Assembly: GCA_002348225.1 (NCBI GenBank)
Contig: DEAP01000070.1
Span: 1 to 17,660, forward strand
DNA: 17,660 bases
Reading direction: 5' to 3'
Origin: Dehalococcoidia bacterium UBA2979
GTDB lineage: Bacteria > Chloroflexota > Dehalococcoidia > UBA2979
In this document: one piece after another, positions 1-6,761 of the stretch
Layout of the letters: the number at the start of each line of letters is the position of its first letter
Numbering within the stretch: position 1 is the stretch's first letter
Notes under the pieces: model-generated
What the model was told of the DNA's origin: nothing
Database searches by the model: none
Seen by the model: only the letters and a program-made list of their open reading frames with translations
Made by a program: the position numbers and the translations under genes

Positions 1-1122
1 GGCCCAGCAGCAGGTGGTGGACAGGGACCGGCAGCAGGTGGTGGACAGGGACCGGCAGGTGGCCCAGCTCCGATAGCAACTGATGCAAAGTCATTCTTCT
101 TCTCAGCAGATGCAAAGGCACCAATGGGTGCTCCACAGATGGATGCAGCAGATCAAGCTCGTCAGGGTGCGTTGTTTGGTGCTCCAGCGGGAGCAGCAGG
201 ATTTGCTCCAATGCCGACAGCGGGTATGGCCCCACCAGCAGGGTTCACACCTCGTGGTGGTGGTAGTGGTGGCCAACCAGGGCCAGGCCAACAGGACCGA
301 CCGCCAACAGGCTCAGCAGCAGATAATGCGACACGACCACCGGCAGCCGGTGCAGGTGGTGCTCAGGCAGCCCAGGCCCTTGGTGATTTCTTCGGCTTAC
401 CTCCGAAACCAGATGGTGATGCTGGACCTGGTCAGGGTGCGGCAGCGGCAGGAGGACCTCCAGGCGAGGGTCAACGTCGTAGCTTTGCGGACTTTGCGGC
501 ACCACCAGCAGGTGGACAGGGCCAGGGTCCAGCGAATGCTGATGGCAGTCCAGGTGAGCGTTCGTCCCCAGTGCTCGGTAATTTGTTTGGTGGCCCAGCA
601 GCAGGTGATGCCCAAGGCCCAGCAGCAGGTGGTGGACAGCAGGGTCCAGCTCCGATAGCAACTGATGCAAAGTCATTCTTCTTTGGCAATAAAGAAGGCA
701 AGGCTGACCGTCCGAGTGCACCGGAGGCTCAGACTCAACCTGATGAATCTCAGGGTGCGTCGGAACCAGACCAGTCACAAAGTACTGACTCTGCTGCGAG
801 CGAGCCAGGACAGCCTACAGAACCGGCAGAGGCTCCGAAGGGATTCTTTGCTGCAACTGAAGAAAAGTCAGTTGACGATGGTGTACAGCAGAATCTAGCA
901 GAGAAAAGTCAGGAAACTAAAGGCTTCTTTGGTGTGACTACAGAAAAATCTGCTGATGAAGTTGTGGCAGAAAAATCACAACAGAAAGCCAGTGAGAACA
1001 AGGGATTCTTTGGTGCTACGCGCAACCTGTCGATTGACGAGCTCGTGAGCAAGAAGAACCTTGAGCGCAACAGTGGAAACAAGGGATTCTTTGCGGGCGC
1101 GTCTACGTCACAGGATGACTAA
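1..1122 (+). CDS. Low-complexity Phe-motif repeat protein, 5' partial, function unknown
   Basis: The frame is open from base 1 to a TAA at 1120-1122, giving 373 visible residues; the true start lies left of the window, and the ATG at 124 is only the first internal one. Residues 1-240 are Gly/Ala/Pro/Gln-rich and probably disordered, with aromatic motifs spaced through them: SFFF (31), ALFG (57), DFFG (129), NLFG (194) and SFFFG (225). Residues 240-279 are acidic and rich in Gln, Ser and Glu. From residue 280 there is a regular 27-residue repeat beginning KGFF[AG] at 280, 307, 334 and 361 (the last copy truncated), each full copy carrying a Ser-x-Asp step about ten residues later. No Cys and no catalytic motif is visible. 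I do not recognise a family. Short sticky motifs on a flexible spacer suggest a scaffold, multivalent ligand or condensate-forming protein; that is inference. It converges with the carboxylase gene. Confidence 0.8.
   Translation, partial: GPAAGGGQGPAAGGGQGPAGGPAPIATDAKSFFFSADAKAPMGAPQMDAADQARQGALFGAPAGAAGFAPMPTAGMAPPAGFTPRGGGSGGQPGPGQQDRPPTGSAADNATRPPAAGAGGAQAAQALGDFFGLPPKPDGDAGPGQGAAAAGGPPGEGQRRSFADFAAPPAGGQGQGPANADGSPGERSSPVLGNLFGGPAAGDAQGPAAGGGQQGPAPIATDAKSFFFGNKEGKADRPSAPEAQTQPDESQGASEPDQSQSTDSAASEPGQPTEPAEAPKGFFAATEEKSVDDGVQQNLAEKSQETKGFFGVTTEKSADEVVAEKSQQKASENKGFFGATRNLSIDELVSKKNLERNSGNKGFFAGASTSQDD
7..54 (+). repeat. Two tandem 24-nt units encoding AAGGGQGP
   Basis: Bases 7-30 and 31-54 are identical and encode the octapeptide AAGGGQGP twice, in frame with the repeat protein. 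A related, imperfect copy (AAGGGQQGP) lies near 622-648. This looks like recent slippage or unequal exchange within the coding region, and more copies may lie left of the window. Confidence 0.9.
64..101 (+). repeat. 38-nt direct repeat, copy 1
   Basis: Bases 64-101 are identical to 646-683, 582 bases (exactly 194 codons) apart and in the same frame. The repeat encodes the segment PAPIATDAKSFF. Perfect identity at the DNA level, including third positions, suggests recent duplication or gene conversion inside the gene. Confidence 0.9.
646..683 (+). repeat. 38-nt direct repeat, copy 2
   Basis: This is the second copy of the repeat at 64-101. Both copies are preceded by Gly/Ala/Gln-rich octapeptide units, so a larger module of about 194 residues may have been duplicated and then diverged in its interior. 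Confidence 0.9.
838..1119 (+). repeat. 27-residue (81-nt) tandem protein repeat headed by KGFF
   Basis: Lysine of KGFF falls at residues 280, 307, 334 and 361 of the partial protein, an exact 27-residue period with no indels. Three full copies and one truncated 13-residue copy are present. Conserved positions are K1, G2, F3, F4, A/G5, T in the 7-8 region, S11, D13 and a Thr/Asn just before the next K. The DNA copies differ at many bases, so this array is older than the 24- and 38-nt repeats upstream and has been held at the protein level. Confidence 0.9.
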
Positions 1123-1147
1123 GTTGTAGTGAATTAGTATTTTTCTG

Positions 1148-4100
1148 CTACCACGTATCGATATTTGGCCGCTTCTTGCCCTCCCTTGGGGGCGGAGGTG
1201 GCACAGATCCGAACGCGTTACTGATCCATTGTCTTGAATCAGCAGGATCGATCACGTCATCGACCCCGAACGACACACCATAGTTAATGGCTCGACCTCT
1301 TTCATAGGCGGCTTCGACCAAATCGTCATATCGGGTAACCCGTTCTTCAGGGTCCTCGATCGCTTCGAGCTCATTTCTGAATCCGAGTTTGACCTGACCT
1401 TCGAGTCCCATTCCTCCGAATTCACCTGTTGGCCACGAAACAGCAAAGAAAGGCTCTTTAAAGCTGCCGCCTGCCATTGCCTGTGCGCCGAGTCCATAGG
1501 CTTTCCGGAGCACTATCGTGGCGTGTGGGACTGTTATGTTTGCTCCTGTTACGAAGAGTCGACTGCAATGCCGGACGAGAGCCGTTTTCTCTATTTCAGG
1601 GCCGACCATCATGCCAGGTGTGTCACAGAGGACCAGCACCGGAATATCGAAAGCATCGCAGATTTGTAGGAATCGAGCGGCTTTGTCAGCTCCATCACTA
1701 TCTATGGCTCCGGCAAGATAGTTTGGGTTATTTGCGACCACGCCAATTGGTCGACCTTCGATTCGAATGAATGAGGTGACCATCCCAAGACCGAATTCTT
1801 TTCGTAATTCAAGAACTGAATCGGTATCAGCCAATGTTTCTATAACCTCCCGAACATCGTATATTCGCAGGCGATTTTCTGGGATGATCTTGCGGAGGAG
1901 TCGCTGATCGGCAGACTCCCACTCAGTCGTCCGTCCCTGAAAATAGGAAAGGTACTTTTTAGCAGTTTCCACTGCCTCGACCTCATCTTCAACGAGGATG
2001 TCAATAACTCCATTGGGGGATTGCACGTCAGTCGGGCCAATCTCCTCGGGCCTGAAAATACCTAGATTGCCACCTTCGATAAGTGCTGGACCGCCCATTC
2101 CAATGTTTGAGTTTTCGGTAGCAATGATGACGTCACAACATCCAAGTAATGACGCGTTTCCAGCGAAACAGTAACGTGATGTCACGCCGATCGTTGGTAC
2201 TAACCCGCTGAGACGTCCCATTTGGGTAAATGTAGGGGTATCCAAGGGACGATATGTTCCTTCACTTCGTCCCTGACCTTGGGTTGTCGTAGATGCACCT
2301 CCGGATCGTTTACCACCTGTCCCAGCGCGACCACCTCCGCCCTCCGCGAAGAATACTACTGGTAGCTTCCATTTCTCCGCCAGTTCAAGCATACGGTCTG
2401 TTTTTGGGTGGTTGATTGCTCCTTGCGTGCCAGCAAGGACCGTATAGTCATATCCGAGGATCACTGTGCGATTCTTATGCTCAGCGAAAAACTCCCCATT
2501 CACACTGCCTACGCCTGTGACCATCCCGTCGGTTGGGAATTTCCGTATAACTTCGTCAATTGGAAGGCCCGTGCCTGGGGTAAGTACTAGTGAGCCGTGC
2601 TCCATGAAAGAGTCCGGGTCACATAATTGGTCAATATTTTCTCTGGTGGTGCGCTGATTGGTGGCTCGCCTTTTCGCAACTGCATCAGGTCGAGAAGCGT
2701 CCAAAGTGATTTCATGTCGGTCGTGAATAACTTTCAGATCCGGCCTCACGTGGTCGAGGTCGACTTCTTCGTCTTCGACATCGAGCTCTGTTTGTTGAGC
2801 AGATGCTGTGATCAGTGCTAGAGGGTGATCTTCCCAAACGGTATCGCCGGCTTGCACTGTAATCTCCTGAATGATTCCACTTACCGTCGAAAGGATTTCG
2901 TGCTGCATTTTCATTGCTTCCATCACAAGAATTTGTTGCCCGATGACTACTTCGTCCCCTGGTTTAAGATCGACGCTGACGATAGTGCCCTGAATCGGTG
3001 CACGTACCGCACTGAGACCCTCGGGAACATCGATGACATCATTCGCAACTGGATCAACCGGTGCTCCACCTTGTACCTCATCAGATTTCCCGAAGGCAAG
3101 CACTGCAAGCGGATCACGATTATCAATTGAAGCGCCAGCTTGACTAGCGACTTGTACGGTGGCCTTCTCAGGCTCGAAGTATGAGATCGTATGGGACTCG
3201 GAGGCAGCTTCGACGATAGACGCCACATTTTCATCCAAATACCTGGTATGTATCTGTGTATTGGTGAAGTCTTCGAGTGTAAGGAGAGACTGCAGGAGTG
3301 ACACATTAGTGGCAAGCCCTTCAATTCTAAAATCACTTAAGGCTCGATAGGCTTTATTTGTAGCGACCGCAAAGTCAGCGGATCCGGAATAGACGATTAC
3401 CTTGGCAAGCAACGAATCGAAGCTCGCGTTGGTCTTATATCCGACATAGCCGAACGTGTCTGTACGTATACCGGGTCCAGAAGGTACATCGAAGGCTGCA
3501 AGTACACCTCCCGAAGGACGTGTGTTGCCATCGGGAAGCATTGTTTCCATGTTCACTCTGGTCTGGATGGCGTAACCACGTGTACTGATTGATTCTTGCT
3601 GGATTCCTAGCGACTCCAGAGTCTGACCTTGTGCCAAGTTTATTTGTAGCTGGACTAGGTCAGTACCAGTAACCTCCTCAGACACAGTATGTTCCACTTG
3701 GAGTCTGGCATTGGTCTCAATGAATGCAAAGAAATTATCATCTGGTCTAACAAGGAACTCCACTGTACCCAAACCCTGATAATTCGCGGCTTTGGCTATT
3801 TTTAGAGCCGCTTGATTTAGTTGTTCGGCTATTTCCGAGTCGAGGTCCGGAGCAGGTGCTATCTCGATAAGTTTTTGATGTCGGCGCTGCAGTGTGCAGT
3901 CACGGTTCCCGAAGTGGACAACTTCTCCCGATGCATCGCCAGCGATTTGCACTTCAATATGTCGAGCCTGGTCGACAAGTCGTTCGACGTATAGTCCATC
4001 TTTGCCGAACGCCTGTTGGGCTTCAGATTGTGCCCGTTCAAACAGCTCCTCAAGTTCGCCGGACTCGCGAACTATACGCATACCTCTTCCACCGCCACCT

Positions 4101-4585
4101 GAGGCGGCCTTGAGCAGCATGGGAGCGCCATCAAGAGAATCAAAAAATGATTTGGCCTCTGCCAACGAGACTGGTTCGGAAATACCTGGCACGACTGGAA
4201 TCGCATGGCTTTCGGCAAGTGCGCGAGCCTGAACTTTGTCTCCAAACAAGCCGATTGTAGAAGGTAGTGGGCCTATGAACGTGATATTTTCGTCTTGACA
4301 TCGCTGGGCAAGTTCCTCGTTTTCACTCAGGAATCCATATCCTGGATGAAGCGCATCGCAGTTATGCAGTTTCGCCACGTTAATGATTTGTTCGATATCG
4401 AGGTATGCGCGAGCACCTCGGCCATCAAGTTGTGCAGACTCATCAGTTTTTTTGATATGTAAGGAATTGTTATCGTCTTCCGAATAAATACTGAGTGTCT
4501 GTATACCGAGATCTGCGGATGCGCGCGCGATCCGAACGGCAATTTCACCTCGATTGGCAATTAGTATCTTTGAAAATTGAGTCAT
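1148..4585 (-). CDS. Single-chain acyl-CoA carboxylase (biotin carboxylase, BCCP and carboxyltransferase fused)
   Basis: Biotin- and ATP-dependent carboxylation of an acyl-CoA by one 1145-residue cytoplasmic chain. The order is biotin carboxylase at about 5-455 (ANRGEIAVRI near the N-terminus, HPGYGFLSEN near 80, ATP glycine loop SGGGGRGM near 162, FIETNARLQVEH near 288), then the biotinyl domain with AMKM at 557-560 and biotinylated Lys559, then a full carboxyltransferase at about 615-1130 (EGGGGRAG near 748, GGPALIEGG near 832, DTPGMMVGPE near 988, PTGEFGGMG near 1052). Length and order fit the long-chain acyl-CoA carboxylase type described in mycobacteria rather than two-subunit acetyl/propionyl-CoA carboxylases; chain-length preference cannot be read. 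The frame opens at a TTG at 4603, but I prefer the ATG at 4585, which has AGGA nine bases upstream and gives the normal N-terminus. It follows the LLM gene after 21 bases, so they are probably co-transcribed. The tail carries a five-proline run. Confidence 0.95.
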   Translation of the reverse strand: MTQFSKILIANRGEIAVRIARASADLGIQTLSIYSEDDNNSLHIKKTDESAQLDGRGARAYLDIEQIINVAKLHNCDALHPGYGFLSENEELAQRCQDENITFIGPLPSTIGLFGDKVQARALAESHAIPVVPGISEPVSLAEAKSFFDSLDGAPMLLKAASGGGGRGMRIVRESGELEELFERAQSEAQQAFGKDGLYVERLVDQARHIEVQIAGDASGEVVHFGNRDCTLQRRHQKLIEIAPAPDLDSEIAEQLNQAALKIAKAANYQGLGTVEFLVRPDDNFFAFIETNARLQVEHTVSEEVTGTDLVQLQINLAQGQTLESLGIQQESISTRGYAIQTRVNMETMLPDGNTRPSGGVLAAFDVPSGPGIRTDTFGYVGYKTNASFDSLLAKVIVYSGSADFAVATNKAYRALSDFRIEGLATNVSLLQSLLTLEDFTNTQIHTRYLDENVASIVEAASESHTISYFEPEKATVQVASQAGASIDNRDPLAVLAFGKSDEVQGGAPVDPVANDVIDVPEGLSAVRAPIQGTIVSVDLKPGDEVVIGQQILVMEAMKMQHEILSTVSGIIQEITVQAGDTVWEDHPLALITASAQQTELDVEDEEVDLDHVRPDLKVIHDRHEITLDASRPDAVAKRRATNQRTTRENIDQLCDPDSFMEHGSLVLTPGTGLPIDEVIRKFPTDGMVTGVGSVNGEFFAEHKNRTVILGYDYTVLAGTQGAINHPKTDRMLELAEKWKLPVVFFAEGGGGRAGTGGKRSGGASTTTQGQGRSEGTYRPLDTPTFTQMGRLSGLVPTIGVTSRYCFAGNASLLGCCDVIIATENSNIGMGGPALIEGGNLGIFRPEEIGPTDVQSPNGVIDILVEDEVEAVETAKKYLSYFQGRTTEWESADQRLLRKIIPENRLRIYDVREVIETLADTDSVLELRKEFGLGMVTSFIRIEGRPIGVVANNPNYLAGAIDSDGADKAARFLQICDAFDIPVLVLCDTPGMMVGPEIEKTALVRHCSRLFVTGANITVPHATIVLRKAYGLGAQAMAGGSFKEPFFAVSWPTGEFGGMGLEGQVKLGFRNELEAIEDPEERVTRYDDLVEAAYERGRAINYGVSFGVDDVIDPADSRQWISNAFGSVPPPPPREGKKRPNIDTW

Positions 4586-4606
4586 TACGGGTAATCCTGT
4601 CAAATT

Positions 4607-5599
4607 TTACGCGAGTATGTCACTGAGCCAACTTTTGAAGTCTTCGGGGCTTCCAGGTGGCATATACAGCATCTGGACATCTGCTCCAAGATCTGATCGC
4701 TCATGGAGTTGTGCTCTCACTTCTTCGATTGACCCAATAACTTGGCATTCCCTGACCATGTCATCTGAAATGGCCAGGATTGACTTTTCACGGTCTCGTT
4801 CTGCCCATGCATCACGGGATGCCCCAACCTCTGCTTCAAACCCATTACGCTCAAGCATTTGCCAGTAGAAAACCCCCATTCTGTTCACATAATGATGAAT
4901 GAGTCCTCTGGCTTCAAGCCATTTTTCGTCGTCCGTGGTTCCGTCTAAGATGGAGACTTTGGTAAATGGCGCAATAGTAAATTCTTTATCTGGTGTGTCG
5001 GTGGTGGCAGCGCCCTCCTTAAGCGAACTTCGTAAATCTTCGAATAGTCCCCGTGGCCAATGTATTGGGTATATACCGTCAGCAATAGCGCCTGTCTGAT
5101 GGATAGATTTTGGGGTGATTGCGGCCACATACACAGGGATTTTATTCCGAGGCCGGTTGTAATGCAGTTGGAATCCTCTGCTCATCTGGAATATTTCGCC
5201 TTCGTAATTCAGGGCTTCACCACTAATAAGTGTGTCAAATATCTCTACATACTCTCGAATACGTGTGAGTGGTTTTTTGAATGGAATTCCGTGGAAATGT
5301 TCAACGACAAACTCGCCTGATGAACCTAGACCAAGTACCATGCGCCCTTCCGATAATTCGTCCAACATCGAATATTCCTGGGCGAGTGCTGCTGGCGTCC
5401 GAGAGAATACGTTATGGATCGCAGATCCGATACGAACCTTTTTTGTGTTCGTTGCCAGGACCGACAGCCATGGGATAATCGACTGACTCCAAGCCTCACC
5501 CACTGCAATGAATTCAACACCCATATCTTCAGCAATTTGAACCTTTTCTAAAGATTCTTTCCAGTTCCCGTCTGGCCCGGCTAATAATCCTAGTCTCAT
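4607..5599 (-). CDS. LLM-class (luciferase-like) flavin- or F420-dependent oxidoreductase
   Basis: A TIM-barrel oxidoreductase of the bacterial luciferase superfamily, 330 residues, the usual size. It begins MRLGLLAG and carries the family signature RTPAALAQ...LDELSEGRMVLGLG at residues 67-92, followed by the helix ending in IFDTLISGE near 119-128. Members use F420 or FMN to transfer hydride to or from, or to monooxygenate, small organic molecules; cofactor and substrate cannot be fixed by eye, though fbiC nearby favours F420. Two starts compete. The ATG at 5599 has GGAG six bases upstream and gives the family-like N-terminus. An in-frame ATG at 5695 has AGAGG five bases upstream and would add 32 residues with no family resemblance. 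The gene leads the minus-strand unit with the acyl-CoA carboxylase and is divergent from the hydrolase gene. Confidence 0.9.
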   Translation of the reverse strand: MRLGLLAGPDGNWKESLEKVQIAEDMGVEFIAVGEAWSQSIIPWLSVLATNTKKVRIGSAIHNVFSRTPAALAQEYSMLDELSEGRMVLGLGSSGEFVVEHFHGIPFKKPLTRIREYVEIFDTLISGEALNYEGEIFQMSRGFQLHYNRPRNKIPVYVAAITPKSIHQTGAIADGIYPIHWPRGLFEDLRSSLKEGAATTDTPDKEFTIAPFTKVSILDGTTDDEKWLEARGLIHHYVNRMGVFYWQMLERNGFEAEVGASRDAWAERDREKSILAISDDMVRECQVIGSIEEVRAQLHERSDLGADVQMLYMPPGSPEDFKSWLSDILA

Positions 5600-5769
5600 C
5601 TCTCGCTCCAATGACTTACATGCCGCAGGATACCGCAAAATATCGTTGTTAGCGCTCACGTCTGTGCCAGTAAAGAAACCGGTACACATTTCCATTCGAT
5701 CCTCTAGAATCGATCAGGTACGAAGCTGATAAGCATCTGCTCATTGTGGTTTCAAATTGGGGGATTGAA
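5600..5769. other. Divergent intergenic region between LLM and hydrolase genes
   Basis: About 170 bases separate the preferred starts of the two divergent genes (74 if the longer LLM form is used), so promoters for both units B and C should lie here. A TAGAAT at 5705-5710 resembles a -10 box on the plus strand, but nothing like a -35 box lies at the right distance. No convincing operator is visible. Confidence 0.5.
5606..5609 (-). promoter_or_regulatory. Ribosome binding site GGAG deciding the LLM start
   Basis: GGAG on the minus strand sits six bases before the ATG at 5599. It supports this start over the upstream in-frame ATG at 5695, which itself has AGAGG at 5701-5705, so use of both starts cannot be excluded. 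Confidence 0.6.
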
Positions 5770-6675
5770 ATGGTAACTCCGTTTCAAACGGTTGCATCGC
5801 GGGACGTCTCGAGTCAGGTCTTATTACTTGAGAGTGGCAGGAAGCTCGGCTTTGCTGAATATGGTGATCCAACAGGTGCACCTGTATTTGCGTTTCATGG
5901 TGCTCCAGGTAATAGATTTCAGTTATTGGGTGTGCATTTTGCGGCTGAGGAGCAGAATGTTCGGCTAATAGTGCCTGACAGGCCTGGTTATGGTTATAGC
6001 ACGTATTACAAAGAGCGGAAATTGACCGATTGGCCTGATGATGTGAAAGTTGTTGCCGATCATTTGCAGATTGAAACATTCGGTGTGTGGGGTATTTCTG
6101 CTGGAGGTCCGCACGCGCTGGTAGTTGCTGCTATGTTGCCGAATAGAGTAACGGGAGTCTCTCTCGCGGCGTCGGTTGCTCCAAGAAAGTATTTCGAGCA
6201 TCAGATGAGTGCGAAAGAAATCCAGAGACTCGAAAAAATTTCTCCGCGTCGGATCAAATGGACCGCGAATATATGGATATTCTTGCGATGGATATCGGCT
6301 TTGATTCCTTGGAGAATCAGTCGATTATTTGCCTCAGAGCCGAACAGAGGGCTACTCGAAGATAAATATTTCCGTGATACGAGGGCAATCGAAAGAAAAA
6401 ATTTTGACAGGCATTCCTCTGAGGCTTTGGCCCAGGACTTTGCCCTATTGATGGCCGATTGGGGTTTTGAGCTTTCTGATGTTACTCAACATGTGGAAAT
6501 ATGGCACGGTCGGCAAGACACTTTGGTTAGATTGGAACAAGGAGAGCTACTAGCCAAAGAGATTGAGGATAGTGAGTTACATGTTTCTGATGAAGACGGT
6601 CATCTGATAGCAGGAAGACTATACCGTGAGATGATGGCTGCGGCCGTAGATCCGACGGCTATGGGGTCATTGTAA
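5770..6675 (+). CDS. Alpha/beta hydrolase
   Basis: A 301-residue alpha/beta-fold hydrolase. The HGAPG oxyanion-hole motif lies near 43-47, the nucleophile elbow GISAG places catalytic Ser at 110, the acid is Asp250 in GRQDTLV, and the base is His278 in EDGHLI. The full Ser-Asp-His triad and correct order support an active esterase, lactonase, amidase or similar enzyme; the substrate is not readable. A basic and Trp-rich cap region (about 140-200, RRIKWTANIW) lies between the elbow and the acid, where substrate specificity usually resides. No signal peptide is seen, so it should be cytoplasmic. The open frame begins at a GTG at 5746, but the ATG at 5770 is preceded by a GGGGGA run five bases away and is preferred. 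It heads the plus-strand unit, 86 bases before fbiC, and may be transcribed with it. Confidence 0.9.
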   Translation: MVTPFQTVASRDVSSQVLLLESGRKLGFAEYGDPTGAPVFAFHGAPGNRFQLLGVHFAAEEQNVRLIVPDRPGYGYSTYYKERKLTDWPDDVKVVADHLQIETFGVWGISAGGPHALVVAAMLPNRVTGVSLAASVAPRKYFEHQMSAKEIQRLEKISPRRIKWTANIWIFLRWISALIPWRISRLFASEPNRGLLEDKYFRDTRAIERKNFDRHSSEALAQDFALLMADWGFELSDVTQHVEIWHGRQDTLVRLEQGELLAKEIEDSELHVSDEDGHLIAGRLYREMMAAAVDPTAMGSL

Positions 6676-6747
6676 CCTTCTTACTCAGCTACATTAACAG
6701 CAGAAATAGGCGAAGTAATTTACAATCCACTAAAGGTTTTCAATCAC

Positions 6748-6753
6748 AGAGGT
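6748..6753 (+). promoter_or_regulatory. Ribosome binding site for the TTG start of fbiC
   Basis: AGAGGT lies eight bases before the TTG at 6762. It is the only reasonable Shine-Dalgarno match near the N-terminus of the open frame and argues that translation starts at TTG rather than at the ATG at 6828. Confidence 0.55.
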
Positions 6754-6761
6754 AGAGCCAA

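Noticed and set aside
1..101. CRISPR-like or satellite array suggested by short direct repeats
   Set aside because: The repeats are in frame, code for Gly/Ala-rich octapeptides and are not separated by unique spacers of constant length.
83..658. Overlapping open frames in the repeat region (83-658 plus strand, 245-778 minus strand)
   Set aside because: They arise because the Gly/Ala/Pro/Gln codon repeats avoid stops in several frames. Their products are Gln/Arg/Val- or His/Leu-rich with no recognisable features, while frame 1 contains the regular 27-residue repeat and runs off the window edge.
1123..1147. Possible terminator between the convergent repeat-protein and carboxylase genes
   Set aside because: There is a short T run but no stable stem; only a four-base GTAG/CTAC match could be found.
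2947..3336. 129-codon minus-strand frame inside the carboxylase gene, and similar frames elsewhere inside genes
   Set aside because: They lie wholly within well-supported coding regions in another frame, lack family motifs and have no convincing ribosome binding site.
5695..5714. Palindrome-like GATC/TCTAGA cluster in the divergent intergenic region
   Set aside because: The arms match over only about five bases with unequal spacing, within chance for this length.
6694..6726. Possible internal promoter before fbiC (TTAACA at 6694 and TACAAT at 6721)
   Set aside because: The two boxes are 21 bases apart, too far for a normal promoter; the alternative -10 at 6716 matches only three of six positions.
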